NCBI RefSeq assembly: GCF_013280495.1
Contig: NZ_JABSSX010000003.1
Location: forward strand, 248,001 to 312,000
DNA length: 64,000 nucleotides
DNA from: Brevibacterium permense
Lineage (GTDB): Bacteria; Actinomycetota; Actinomycetes; Actinomycetales; Brevibacteriaceae
Reading direction: 5' to 3'
Position 1 is the stretch's first letter; each line of letters opens with the position of its first letter. The translations under genes and the position numbers were made by a program. This document shows, piece after piece, positions 46,203 through 54,086 of the stretch. The notes below the pieces were generated by a model, which was not told the origin of the DNA, searched no databases, and saw nothing but the letters and a program-made list of their open reading frames with translations.

Positions 46203-46870
46203 CGGATCTGCATATCAGCGACCCGCTGGCGATGCGGGATCTCTCCGCCTTCGCCACTCTGGCCCACAGGGCAGATGCTGACGGAGCGATGCGACTGCAG
46301 GTCGCCTCCGACGTCCTGGCCGCCACCGTGGCACCGCTGTTCCCGCACGGACTCGGCGATTCGACACCGCTGGTGCTGGCCATGCGGATGCTGCGCCTGG
46401 ACGATCACGAACAAGACGGATTCGACGAGGCGGTGCCGCTGTCGAATCTGCTCGACCGTTTCGCCCGAGACGAGAATGGAACCAATCTGCCGGTGCCGCC
46501 GAACTCGGTGCTCGTGTCGTGGACCGGGATCGCGCCTCCGCGCGGAGGCTGGTCCGAGTACGACACGATCAGCGTCGGGCGGCTCCACGAGACTGCGGAG
46601 TCAGGGATCGCCGAGATCAGCACCGGTGCGCCCGAGGGTTCCGGGGGACACGCGGTCAAGGCTCTGCGTTCACGCGTGTGGTCACGTCCGATGGCGGGCG
46701 AGCAGGGAACCGGGATGCCAGGAGGATTGGCCTTCGCCGCCGCTGCGCTGCGCTTCATTCCACCCGCGGGACGCGACGACGACCGTCAGCTGCGCATCAT
46801 GGAATCCGGAGGCTGGCTGCGTCTTGTGGCCCCAGGCGGTCACCTGCTCACGCGTGCCCGCGGACTGTGA
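46199..46870 (+). CDS. conserved actinobacterial hypothetical protein coupled to thioesterase
   Basis: 223-residue soluble protein of unknown function, beginning MTDLHISDPLAMRDLSAF. It is mixed alpha/beta with no signal peptide or membrane segment. Conserved-looking blocks are VSWTGIAPPRGGW, GMPGGLAFAAAALRFI and GGWLRLVAPGGHLL. It overlaps the hotdog gene by four bases, so functional linkage is likely. It seems to correspond by position to Rv2474c. Converges with the glbO operon; 28 bases separate the stops. Confidence 0.7.
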   Translation: MTDLHISDPLAMRDLSAFATLAHRADADGAMRLQVASDVLAATVAPLFPHGLGDSTPLVLAMRMLRLDDHEQDGFDEAVPLSNLLDRFARDENGTNLPVPPNSVLVSWTGIAPPRGGWSEYDTISVGRLHETAESGIAEISTGAPEGSGGHAVKALRSRVWSRPMAGEQGTGMPGGLAFAAAALRFIPPAGRDDDRQLRIMESGGWLRLVAPGGHLLTRARGL

Positions 46871-46898
46871 TCAGCGGTCTATGCTCACCGGAGAGTGA

Positions 46899-47300
46899 TC
46901 ACCGGATGTTCGGGTTCGTATTCACCATCGCGGTCGCTGCCCGCTGAAAGTAGTCCCAGAACATCTCGTCGTACAGCGGCGGCAGGCTCACATCGTCGAG
47001 AGCCGCACGCATGCACCGCAGCCAGCGGTCCCGGGCATCGAAATCGATCGGATAGTCGAAATGCCGCATCCGCAGTCGCGGATGACCTCGCTGCTCCTGG
47101 TAGGTCGACGGACCCCCGAAGTACTGCTCAAGGAACATCTGCAGACGTTGCTTCGCGCCCTCCAGCTCATGGCCGTCGGGATACATCGCAATGAGCTGAG
47201 CATCCGCATCGACATGCTGGTAGAACACGTCGACGAGGCGGGTGAACGTGTCATGCCCGCCGACGGCCTCGAAGATGGAACCGTCAGTCGTCTGCGACAT
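46899..47300 (-). CDS. glbO: truncated haemoglobin, group II (GlbO-like)
   Basis: 2-on-2 globin of 133 residues. It begins MSQTTDGSIFEAVGGHDTFTRLVDVFYQHV, with the family motifs YFGGPSTYQEQRGHPRLRMRHF (proximal His in RHF) and RDRWLRCMRAALDD (the G8 Trp typical of groups I-II). Group II globins bind O2 tightly and help with peroxide or NO chemistry near the membrane. The start ATG lies inside the end of the MscS gene (17-base overlap), so it is co-translated with the channel. Last gene of the minus-strand operon pepN-mscS-glbO. Confidence 0.92.
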   Translation of the reverse strand: MSQTTDGSIFEAVGGHDTFTRLVDVFYQHVDADAQLIAMYPDGHELEGAKQRLQMFLEQYFGGPSTYQEQRGHPRLRMRHFDYPIDFDARDRWLRCMRAALDDVSLPPLYDEMFWDYFQRAATAMVNTNPNIR

Positions 47301-48375
47301 CGCTCGATCCTTCACTGGGGGAGTCCTCCTGCACGGTGCTGCGGATCTCCTGGTCACCGGGCAGAGGCGAGGGATTCTCGGAATCCTCGGCGATTGCCGG
47401 AGCCATCGCCTTCTCCTGAGCGGGCAGAGTGCGCAGAACCGTCTCCTGGACCATACCGATCTGTCCGCCGCGCTTGGCCAGCTGGGTCATCAGTTCGGCA
47501 CGGAAGGCACGCTCGACCATCCACTGCAGGTTCGGCTTGGTCTTGACCATGGTGCGGATGACCCGGTGGGAGCCCGACAACGACTGGACGCCGGCGATCT
47601 CGGGATCCTCGAGCATCGCGTTGGACAGCTCGGGATCCTTCCGCAGAGTGCGCGTGATGTCCGCGGTGATCTCGCGGTACTCCTCCATCGAGGTCCGGTA
47701 GTCGAGCGGGATGTCGAGCACGGCGCGCGCCCACCCCTGGGACAAGTTGCCCACTCGCAGGATCTCGCCGTTGCGCACATGCCACAGGGTGCCGGTGAGG
47801 TCACGGATCTGGGTGCGGCGCAGGCCGACGTCCTCGACTTCGCCGACGGCTTCGCCGAGGTCGACGGTGTCGCCGATTCCGTACTGGTCTTCGATGACGA
47901 TGAAGAATCCCGACAGGTAGTCGCGGACGAGCTCCTGAGCACCGAAGGCGATGGCAACACCAGCGATACCGGCAGAAGCGAGGATCGGGGCGATGTTGAA
48001 GCTCAGCGCATCGAGGATCATGAGGACCGCGATGACACTGACGAGGATCGTCGTCACCGACGACAGCATGCGCCCTACGGTCTTCGCCCGCTGGGCTCGG
48101 CGCTGCTTGATCGTCTGCTCATCGATCCCGGTCCGCTGGGCCTCAAGCGCAGTGGCTGAGAACTTCGCTCGGCCCGCGCTTTCGGCCTTCTCGCTGCCCA
48201 CCGTGCCCTTGGCCACAGCGGTGGTGAACCGGCGGATGAAGAGCCGGATGATGAGGTTGACGACGATGGCGCCGATGATGATCACGGTGATCTTCAGCGG
48301 AGCGCCGAGGAGGAACGTTGCCCAATCGAAGTCACTTGCGTTCTGAACAGTGGAATCTATTGCATCGGTTGTCAT
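47284..48375 (-). CDS. MscS-family mechanosensitive channel
   Basis: Small-conductance mechanosensitive channel homologue (363 residues). Helix 1 at about 26-45 precedes a charged cytoplasmic loop. Then come two membrane helices at about 105-150, the last being the Gly/Ala-rich pore helix (ASAGIAGVAIAFGAQELVRDYLSGFF). The beta domain contains YGIGDTVDLGEAVGEVEDVGLR, and the C-terminal alpha/beta domain a basic VKTKP. The tail beyond about 300 is Glu/Pro/Ser-rich. It releases osmolytes on hypo-osmotic shock. Twelve bases separate it from pepN and it overlaps glbO. Confidence 0.92.
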   Translation of the reverse strand: MTTDAIDSTVQNASDFDWATFLLGAPLKITVIIIGAIVVNLIIRLFIRRFTTAVAKGTVGSEKAESAGRAKFSATALEAQRTGIDEQTIKQRRAQRAKTVGRMLSSVTTILVSVIAVLMILDALSFNIAPILASAGIAGVAIAFGAQELVRDYLSGFFIVIEDQYGIGDTVDLGEAVGEVEDVGLRRTQIRDLTGTLWHVRNGEILRVGNLSQGWARAVLDIPLDYRTSMEEYREITADITRTLRKDPELSNAMLEDPEIAGVQSLSGSHRVIRTMVKTKPNLQWMVERAFRAELMTQLAKRGGQIGMVQETVLRTLPAQEKAMAPAIAEDSENPSPLPGDQEIRSTVQEDSPSEGSSDVADD

Positions 48376-48387
48376 GATCTTTCGAGA

Positions 48388-51066
48388 CTAACTGTGAAGG
48401 TTCAATGATCCCTTGGAAGCGCTGGACACACGCTGAACCTGCAGCGCCCGCTTCGCATCGGCGAGGTTCTCCCGCATCAGCCGCACCAGGCCCTTCGGCG
48501 CTGAGGGGTGATCGTCGAGCCACTGTGACGTGGCGTCGACTGTGGCAGAACTCACCGGTGGGTACAGCCGCAGAGTCATCGTCTGCGCCATCTCCAGGGT
48601 GCGCGTCTCCCACCAGCCTGCCACCCGTGCGAAGTATTCGTCGGCGAACGTCCGCAGCGGTGACTCGGCGGCGATGGAATCTCCGGAGCTCGTCTGCAGC
48701 CCGGTTCCGAAGCCGAGAGCGAGCGCCCCGAGTTCCGAGTTCGGCAGATCTGCATCGTCGACCATTCGTGTGAAGGTCTGCGATTTCGACGCCGAGGTGG
48801 GGCGGCTGGCCCGTGCTGTCGCGGCGTGGCGGACGCCGGTGGCGCTGGGGTCTCTGCGGCTCATCTCCTCGACTGTCGAATCATCGACGGCGTCGTTCGC
48901 GCACAGGCCGATGATGATCTCCCATGTGAGATCAGTGTCCAGGGCGATCCCATAGACACGTTCGGTCTCCGGTCGCAGCCAGGCTTTCAGCCGATCCAGC
49001 TGCACGGGTGTGGTCGCGTGACGGATGAATCCGCGCACGAACTGGAAGGCCTGGTCCGATCCTTCCTCGGTCGCCTCGAGGACCTCGATGAAACGGTCAG
49101 CCACCTCGGCGTGCATCCTCTCGCGCTCCTGCGGCGGCAGGTAGGAGCCGACCGCGGTGTCGAGCTGGCCCATCTGCGTGAGCAGTCCGGAGGAATGGGT
49201 GACGGCGCCCAGGTGGGTGAGCACAGTGTTGATGTAGTCGTGAACGGGCCGTTCGCCGTCCCGGACCTCATCCCACAGCGTTGCCAGCACAAGGAGCTGG
49301 GTGAGCGAATCATCGAAGTCGCCCAGTCTGTTCGCCGCCGTGTCCATGCTGCGGGCGTCGAAGCGGACCTTCGCATAGCTGAGATCGGCGTCGTTGACGA
49401 CGACGACATCGGGCAGAGCCAGGCCTCGGGCCTCGTCCACCTCTGCGGATTCTCCGTCGATGTCGAGGGGGAACGAATAGGTGCGTTGCAGACGTCCCTG
49501 TCCGTTGTCCGAATAGAAGCCGACGGCCAACCTGTGCGGACGCAGGGATGGGGTCGGCTGACCCGGAATCGACCAAGGCTTCTGAGTCACGTGCAGGCTC
49601 GAGATCGTCTGCTCGTCCGTTCCCGATGCCTCTGCCGTGCCGTCACCGGCCTCGGTGGTGACGACGGCTTCGAGGAGGTTGACCCCGGATTCCTCAAGCC
49701 ACAGCTTCGACCAGCTCTCCAGATCCCTGCCCGAGGTGGCCTCGAGCTCGGTGAGGAGATCGGAGAGTTCGGTGTTCGACCACGCATGTTTGTCGAAGTA
49801 GCTCTTGAGGCCGGAGAAGAACTCCTCGCGACCGACCCAGGCCACGAGCTGTTTGAGCACGGAAGCGCCCTTGGCGTAGGTGATCCCGTCGAAGTTGACC
49901 TCGACATCGGCGAGGTCGTCGATCGGGGCGACGATCGGATGCGTGCTCGGCAGCTGATCCTGCCGGTAGGCCCACGACTTCTCGATCGTGGCGAAGGTCG
50001 TCCACGCATCGGCGAATTCGGTGGCCTCGGCCGTCGCCAGCGTCGACATGAACTCGGCGAAGGACTCGTTGAGCCACAGATCGTTCCACCAGCGCATGGT
50101 GACGAGATCGCCGAACCACATATGGGCGAGCTCGTGGAGGATCGTGACGGTCCGGCGTTCGACAAGAGCCTCTGTGGGACGTGACCGGAACACATAGTTC
50201 TCGAGGATCGTCACGGCACCGGCGTTCTCCATCGCTCCGGCATTGAACTCGGGCACGAAGAGCTGATCGTACTTCTCGAACGGGTAGGAGACACCGAATT
50301 CGCGCTCGAAGAACTCGAAACCGGCCTTCGTGATCCGGAACAGCTTCGTCGCATCGAGATGTTCGAGCAGGGACGCGCGGCAGTATAGGCCCAGAGGAAC
50401 AATCGAACCGTCGGAGGAAGTCAGCTGCGAATGCACGGACTCGTACGGGCCGGCGATGATCGCGGTGATATACGACGAGATCGGCGTGGTCGGGGCGAAC
50501 TGCCACACCGCCATGCCCTTCTGCGGTTCCTCTCCGATCTCGGCGAAGGTCTCCTTCGGATCGCTCGGAGTCGGAGTGGGGGAGTTCGAGACGACGGTCC
50601 ACTTCTCGGGTGCGATCACGGTGAAGGAGTACGGAGATTTGATATCGGGCTGCTCGAACACGGGGAAGACCCGGCGTGCGTCAGGGACTTCGAACTGAGA
50701 GTAGAGGTAGACCTCGTCATCGATCGGGTCGACGAATCGGTGCAGACCCTCTCCGGTGTTCATATAGGTGAAATGTGCATCGACGATGAGTTCGTTCTCA
50801 GCGGCGAGGCCGGGAAGGGTGATGCGGGCCGGTGCGACCACCTCGGCGAGGTCGAGGTCGGTGCCGTTGAGGCGGACGCGCTCGACACTGGAGGTGATGG
50901 CGTCGATGAACGTCGTCGAGTCCGCTGTCGCAGTGAACCGGATACGTGAACGGACGCGGAAACTCTCACCAACTCCTGTGAGGATCAGGGTGTGCTCGTA
51001 GCTCGAGACGTCCACGATGCCTGAACGTTCGCGTGCTTCGTCGCGGGTGAGATTGTATTGCGGCAC
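48388..51066 (-). CDS. pepN: aminopeptidase N (M1 family)
   Basis: Zinc metallo-aminopeptidase of 892 residues. GAMEN exopeptidase motif at 277-281, zinc site HELAH at 311-315 with the third ligand Glu in LNESFAEF about 19 residues on. The N-terminal beta domain begins YNLTRDEARERSGIVDVSSYEHTL. The long helical C-terminal domain (ERAP1-like) closes the active site. It removes neutral or basic N-terminal residues in peptide turnover, cytoplasmic by absence of a signal. GTG start. It heads the pepN-mscS-glbO minus-strand operon and is divergent from the DsbA-type gene, the order also seen around Rv2466c-Rv2467. Confidence 0.95.
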   Translation of the reverse strand: MPQYNLTRDEARERSGIVDVSSYEHTLILTGVGESFRVRSRIRFTATADSTTFIDAITSSVERVRLNGTDLDLAEVVAPARITLPGLAAENELIVDAHFTYMNTGEGLHRFVDPIDDEVYLYSQFEVPDARRVFPVFEQPDIKSPYSFTVIAPEKWTVVSNSPTPTPSDPKETFAEIGEEPQKGMAVWQFAPTTPISSYITAIIAGPYESVHSQLTSSDGSIVPLGLYCRASLLEHLDATKLFRITKAGFEFFEREFGVSYPFEKYDQLFVPEFNAGAMENAGAVTILENYVFRSRPTEALVERRTVTILHELAHMWFGDLVTMRWWNDLWLNESFAEFMSTLATAEATEFADAWTTFATIEKSWAYRQDQLPSTHPIVAPIDDLADVEVNFDGITYAKGASVLKQLVAWVGREEFFSGLKSYFDKHAWSNTELSDLLTELEATSGRDLESWSKLWLEESGVNLLEAVVTTEAGDGTAEASGTDEQTISSLHVTQKPWSIPGQPTPSLRPHRLAVGFYSDNGQGRLQRTYSFPLDIDGESAEVDEARGLALPDVVVVNDADLSYAKVRFDARSMDTAANRLGDFDDSLTQLLVLATLWDEVRDGERPVHDYINTVLTHLGAVTHSSGLLTQMGQLDTAVGSYLPPQERERMHAEVADRFIEVLEATEEGSDQAFQFVRGFIRHATTPVQLDRLKAWLRPETERVYGIALDTDLTWEIIIGLCANDAVDDSTVEEMSRRDPSATGVRHAATARASRPTSASKSQTFTRMVDDADLPNSELGALALGFGTGLQTSSGDSIAAESPLRTFADEYFARVAGWWETRTLEMAQTMTLRLYPPVSSATVDATSQWLDDHPSAPKGLVRLMRENLADAKRALQVQRVSSASKGSLNLHS

Positions 51067-51259
51067 AGTGAGGTGACCTTCGCTTCGGGAACCGGGTGTA
51101 CTCGATCATTCTTTCATGGACACGCTTCACTGCGGCGGTGTCGGTGCGACGGATCGCGATTCGGCCACCGTCACCGAAGGTTGCGGGTCTTGATAGATTG
51201 AGCACTGACACGATGGGTGCCCGGCACGGGACCCGCAAGCGTTTGACGGAGGAGAGACA

Positions 51260-51865
51260 GTGAGCAAGGAAACACTCGATCTGTGGTTCGACACGGCCTG
51301 CCCGTGGGCATGGATGACCTCACGCTGGGGGCTCGAAGTCGCGAAGGTCCGCGACGTCGAGGTGAAGTTCCACCCGATGAGCCTGAACTTCCTCAATCGT
51401 GACAAGGACATTCCCGAGGACTACCGGGCACTGATGAACCGGGCCCTGGCCCCGATGCGCATCGTCACCGCTGCGATCGCCGAGCACGGTGAAGAGATCG
51501 CCGAACCTCTCTACACCGCGATCGGCACAAGGATCCATCCGGGTGGAGAGAAGGACTTCGAAAAGGCAGTGTCTGAGGCCCTCGCCGAACTGCAGCTGCC
51601 CGCCGATCTCATGAAGTACGGCGAGACCGATGACTACGACGCACAGCTCCAGGCCTCCCACGACGAGGCACTGAGTCTGGTCGGCGACGATGTCGGCACA
51701 CCGATCTGCCGCGTCGCCGGAACCGCGTTCTTCGGCCCCGTCGTCACCCCCGCTCCGAAGGGAGAAGACGCCGGGCGGCTCTTCGACGGAGTCCTCGCGG
51801 TCGCCTCGACGCCGGGATTCTTCGAACTCAAGCGCACACGTGACCAGGGCCCGAACTTCGACTGA
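51260..51865 (+). CDS. DsbA-family, mycothiol-dependent oxidoreductase (Rv2466c-like)
   Basis: Thioredoxin-fold protein of 201 residues with CPWAW at its active site (Cys14 near LWFDTACPWAW), the family pattern CPWCxW/CPWAW seen in mycothiol-dependent nitroreductase Rv2466c. A cis-Pro region GTPICRV and the helical insert complete the DsbA fold. The single retained Cys implies a one-cysteine mechanism using mycothiol rather than CXXC disulfide exchange. GGAGGAG precedes the GTG at 51260. Upstream of rpiB. Confidence 0.85.
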   Translation: MSKETLDLWFDTACPWAWMTSRWGLEVAKVRDVEVKFHPMSLNFLNRDKDIPEDYRALMNRALAPMRIVTAAIAEHGEEIAEPLYTAIGTRIHPGGEKDFEKAVSEALAELQLPADLMKYGETDDYDAQLQASHDEALSLVGDDVGTPICRVAGTAFFGPVVTPAPKGEDAGRLFDGVLAVASTPGFFELKRTRDQGPNFD

Positions 51866-51955
51866 GTCAATCGGGCCGAACCAACGGCCGCGACTCAACA
51901 GCCCGTTCACTCAGCGGACTCGATCGATCAAGAGATCCCACCGAAAGGCAGACAT

Positions 51956-52429
51956 ATGAAGGTTCACCTCGGCACCGACCACGCCGGATTCGAATTCAAG
52001 GAGGTGCTCAAGGCGCACCTCGAGTCAGCCGGGCACGACGTCGTCGACCACGGCGCCCACGAGTACGACGCTCTCGATGACTACCCGGCATTCTGCATCG
52101 CCGCGGCACAGAGCGTCGTCCATGACCAGGCAGCCGGCGTCGACGCTCTCGGAGTCGTGATCGGCGGATCGGGCAACGGCGAACAGATGGCCGCCAACCT
52201 CGTCAAGGGTGCACGCACCGCTCTGGCCTGGAACCCGGAGATCTCGAAGCTGGCCCGTCAGCACAACAATGCCCAGATCGTCGCCGTCGGTGCCCGCCAG
52301 CACCCGGAAGACGAGGCCATCGCCATCGTCGACGCCTTCTTGGCCGAGCCGTTCTCCGGCGATGGCCGCCACGAACGCCGCATCAGCATCATGTCGAAGT
52401 ATGAGGAGCAGGGCCAGCAGGCTCTGTAA
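51956..52429 (+). CDS. rpiB: ribose-5-phosphate isomerase B
   Basis: Interconverts ribose-5-P and ribulose-5-P (157 residues). The LacAB/RpiB fold begins MKVHLGTDHAGFEFKE with Asp8/His9. GGSGNGEQMAAN replaces the enteric catalytic Cys loop: position 72 is Ser and Glu76 is the likely base, as in mycobacterial RpiB. AAAGGCAG precedes the ATG. Follows the DsbA-type gene as in the Rv2466c-Rv2465c order. Confidence 0.95.
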   Translation: MKVHLGTDHAGFEFKEVLKAHLESAGHDVVDHGAHEYDALDDYPAFCIAAAQSVVHDQAAGVDALGVVIGGSGNGEQMAANLVKGARTALAWNPEISKLARQHNNAQIVAVGARQHPEDEAIAIVDAFLAEPFSGDGRHERRISIMSKYEEQGQQAL

Positions 52430-52445
52430 GAAGGAGAACACTGTG

Positions 52446-53558
52446 ATGAAGATTCACGGCGCTGTACTGCGCGAGATGAAGCGCCCCCGGCCCTTCGCCG
52501 AGTCGCAGCCGATTGCGATCGAGACCCTCGAGCTCGATGAACCGGGCCCCGGTGAGGTGCTCATCCGAATGACGGCTGCCGGAGTCTGCCACTCGGATCT
52601 GTCCGTCGTCGACGGAAACCGCCCCCGGCCGCTGCCGATGCTGCTCGGTCACGAAGGGGCAGGCGTCGTCGAAAAGCTCGGTGAGGGTGTCGACGACCTC
52701 GAGATCGGGCAGCAGGTCGTCACAGTGTTCCTGCCGCGCTGCGGGGAATGCGCGAACTGCCGCACTGACGGCAAACTGCCCTGCACTCCAGGCAGTGCGA
52801 CGAACGCTGCCGGAACGTTGCCGTTCGACGGGCACAAGGTGCGTCTCCACGACGATACCGGCGCCGAGGTGCTCCACCACCTCGGTGCGTCCGTGTTCGC
52901 CACTCATGCCGTGGTCAACCGGGCATCCGTGGTTCCCGTCGACGACGATGTTCCCGCCTCCATCGCTGCGGTGCTCGGCTGCGCCGTGCTCACCGGCGGG
53001 GGAGCGGTGCTCAACGCGGGACGGCCGGGACCGGATGACGAGGTGATGATCGTCGGCCTCGGCGGAGTCGGAATGGCCGCGCTCATTACGGCTCTGTCGA
53101 TCGAGACCGCCGGAGTCATCGGCGTCGACGCGAACCCCGACAAGCTGGTGCGGGCGAAGGAACTCGGCGCCGTCGAGGTCTACACCCCCGAGCAGCTCGG
53201 CCAGAGGACAGCGTCGATCGCCATCGAATGCGTCGGGCATGCTCGGGCCTTCGAAACCGCGTTCACGGCCACAGCTGTCGGCGGGACGACTGTGACGGTG
53301 GGGTTGCCCGCACCGGATGCGCAGTCTCACATCACCCCGGTGACCCTGACAGCCGAGGCCCGGACCGTGATCGGCTCCTATCTGGGGTCGGCAGTGCCGA
53401 GTCGGGATATCCCCGTCTATGCCCAGCTGTGGAGGGAAGGCAAGCTGCCCGTCGAGGAGCTCATCTCCGACACGATCGGCCTGAACGAGCTCAACGAGGC
53501 CTTCGACGCGCTCTCCGACGGGACGGTCGTCAGGCAGGTCATCGACTTCGAGGCGTGA
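52446..53558 (+). CDS. zinc-dependent alcohol dehydrogenase
   Basis: Medium-chain dehydrogenase/reductase of 370 residues. Catalytic zinc ligands Cys48 (GVCHSD), His69 (LLGHEGAG) and a Cys near 174. Structural zinc from Cys99, Cys102, Cys105 and Cys113. Rossmann motif VMIVGLGGVGMAALI. The acidic position after it (GVDANPDK) favours NAD. The general layout resembles class III or mycothiol-linked formaldehyde dehydrogenases, but no residue here fixes the substrate. AAGGAG upstream fits either the GTG at 52443 or the ATG at 52446. Last gene before a hairpin-rich gap. Confidence 0.88.
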   Translation: MKIHGAVLREMKRPRPFAESQPIAIETLELDEPGPGEVLIRMTAAGVCHSDLSVVDGNRPRPLPMLLGHEGAGVVEKLGEGVDDLEIGQQVVTVFLPRCGECANCRTDGKLPCTPGSATNAAGTLPFDGHKVRLHDDTGAEVLHHLGASVFATHAVVNRASVVPVDDDVPASIAAVLGCAVLTGGGAVLNAGRPGPDDEVMIVGLGGVGMAALITALSIETAGVIGVDANPDKLVRAKELGAVEVYTPEQLGQRTASIAIECVGHARAFETAFTATAVGGTTVTVGLPAPDAQSHITPVTLTAEARTVIGSYLGSAVPSRDIPVYAQLWREGKLPVEELISDTIGLNELNEAFDALSDGTVVRQVIDFEA

Positions 53559-53583
53559 GCCTCACCTGAGATGTCTCCTTTGG

Positions 53584-53643
53584 TACTACCTGACGGCGGC
53601 TGAGCAACCTAGCGCCAGGTATCTGGGCCGCCCTCAGGTAGTA
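53584..53643. repeat. 60-bp interrupted palindrome
   Basis: TACTACCTGA (53584-53593)/TCAGGTAGTA (53634-53643) plus GGCGGC (53595-53600)/GCCGCC (53627-53632), one mismatch between the two stems, 26-base central loop. It lies between the alcohol dehydrogenase stop and the tRNA-Pro terminator. No T-run. Candidate dispersed palindromic (REP-like) element or the dehydrogenase terminator. Confidence 0.5.
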
Positions 53644-53672
53644 ATTGGGGGCCAGCGTAGTTGGGCACGAGA

Positions 53673-53704
53673 AAGCCGCCCGGACCGATCGGTCCGGGCG
53701 GCTT
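53673..53704 (-). terminator. terminator of tRNA-Pro
   Basis: Perfect 32-base palindrome AAGCCGCCCGGACCG/CGGTCCGGGCGGCTT seven bases beyond the tRNA 3' end; on the minus strand it is followed by TTTCTC. Confidence 0.85.
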
Positions 53705-53711
53705 AAGTCTG

Positions 53712-53785
53712 TCGGGATGACAGGATTTGAACCTGCGACCCTCTGTTCCCAAAACAGATGCGCTACCAAGCTGCGCCACATCCCG
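53712..53785 (-). tRNA. tRNA-Pro (anticodon UGG)
   Basis: Minus-strand cloverleaf: acceptor CGGGATG/CATCCCG (C1-G72 typical of tRNA-Pro), D-stem GCGC, anticodon stem TCTGT/ACAGA around TTTGGGA (anticodon TGG), T-arm with TTCAAAT, discriminator A. CCA not encoded. Confidence 0.96.
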
Positions 53786-53906
53786 CGACGGCTCCTATCT
53801 AACCACAGGCGGGTCGCGACGTGCACCTTGCGAATCGCGCAAACACGTCAATGCGACACACCTCACAGTGAGATCGCAGGAGTGACGCAGGTCACCGAAT
53901 GTCGAT

Positions 53907-53936
53907 TTGGCGCTCGGAGAAGTTCTCGACTATAGT
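53907..53936 (+). promoter_or_regulatory. promoter of tRNA-Gly
   Basis: -35 TTGGCG (53907-53912), 18-bp spacer, -10 TATAGT (53931-53936), 14 bases before the mature tRNA. Confidence 0.65.
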
Positions 53937-53950
53937 CGAACTCGCAACAC

Positions 53951-54024
53951 GGGGATGTAGCTCAATGGTAGAGCCTCAGTCTTCCAAACTGATGGTGCGG
54001 GTTCGATTCCCGTCATCCCCTCCA
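53951..54024 (+). tRNA. tRNA-Gly (anticodon UCC), CCA encoded
   Basis: Acceptor GGGGATG/CATCCCC, D-stem GCTC/GAGC, anticodon stem TCAGT/ACTGA around CTTCCAA (anticodon TCC), T-arm TTCGATT. Discriminator T at 54021 and encoded CCA at 54022-54024. Confidence 0.96.
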
Positions 54025-54028
54025 CAAG

Positions 54029-54060
54029 CCGGTCTGACCTGATGGTCAGACCGGTTTCTT
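54029..54060 (+). terminator. terminator of tRNA-Gly
   Basis: CCGGTCTGACC/GGTCAGACCGG with TGAT loop, then TTTCTT; five bases after CCA. Confidence 0.92.
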
Positions 54061-54086
54061 CGTTCCCGGGCGGGTAAGATCCTCAG

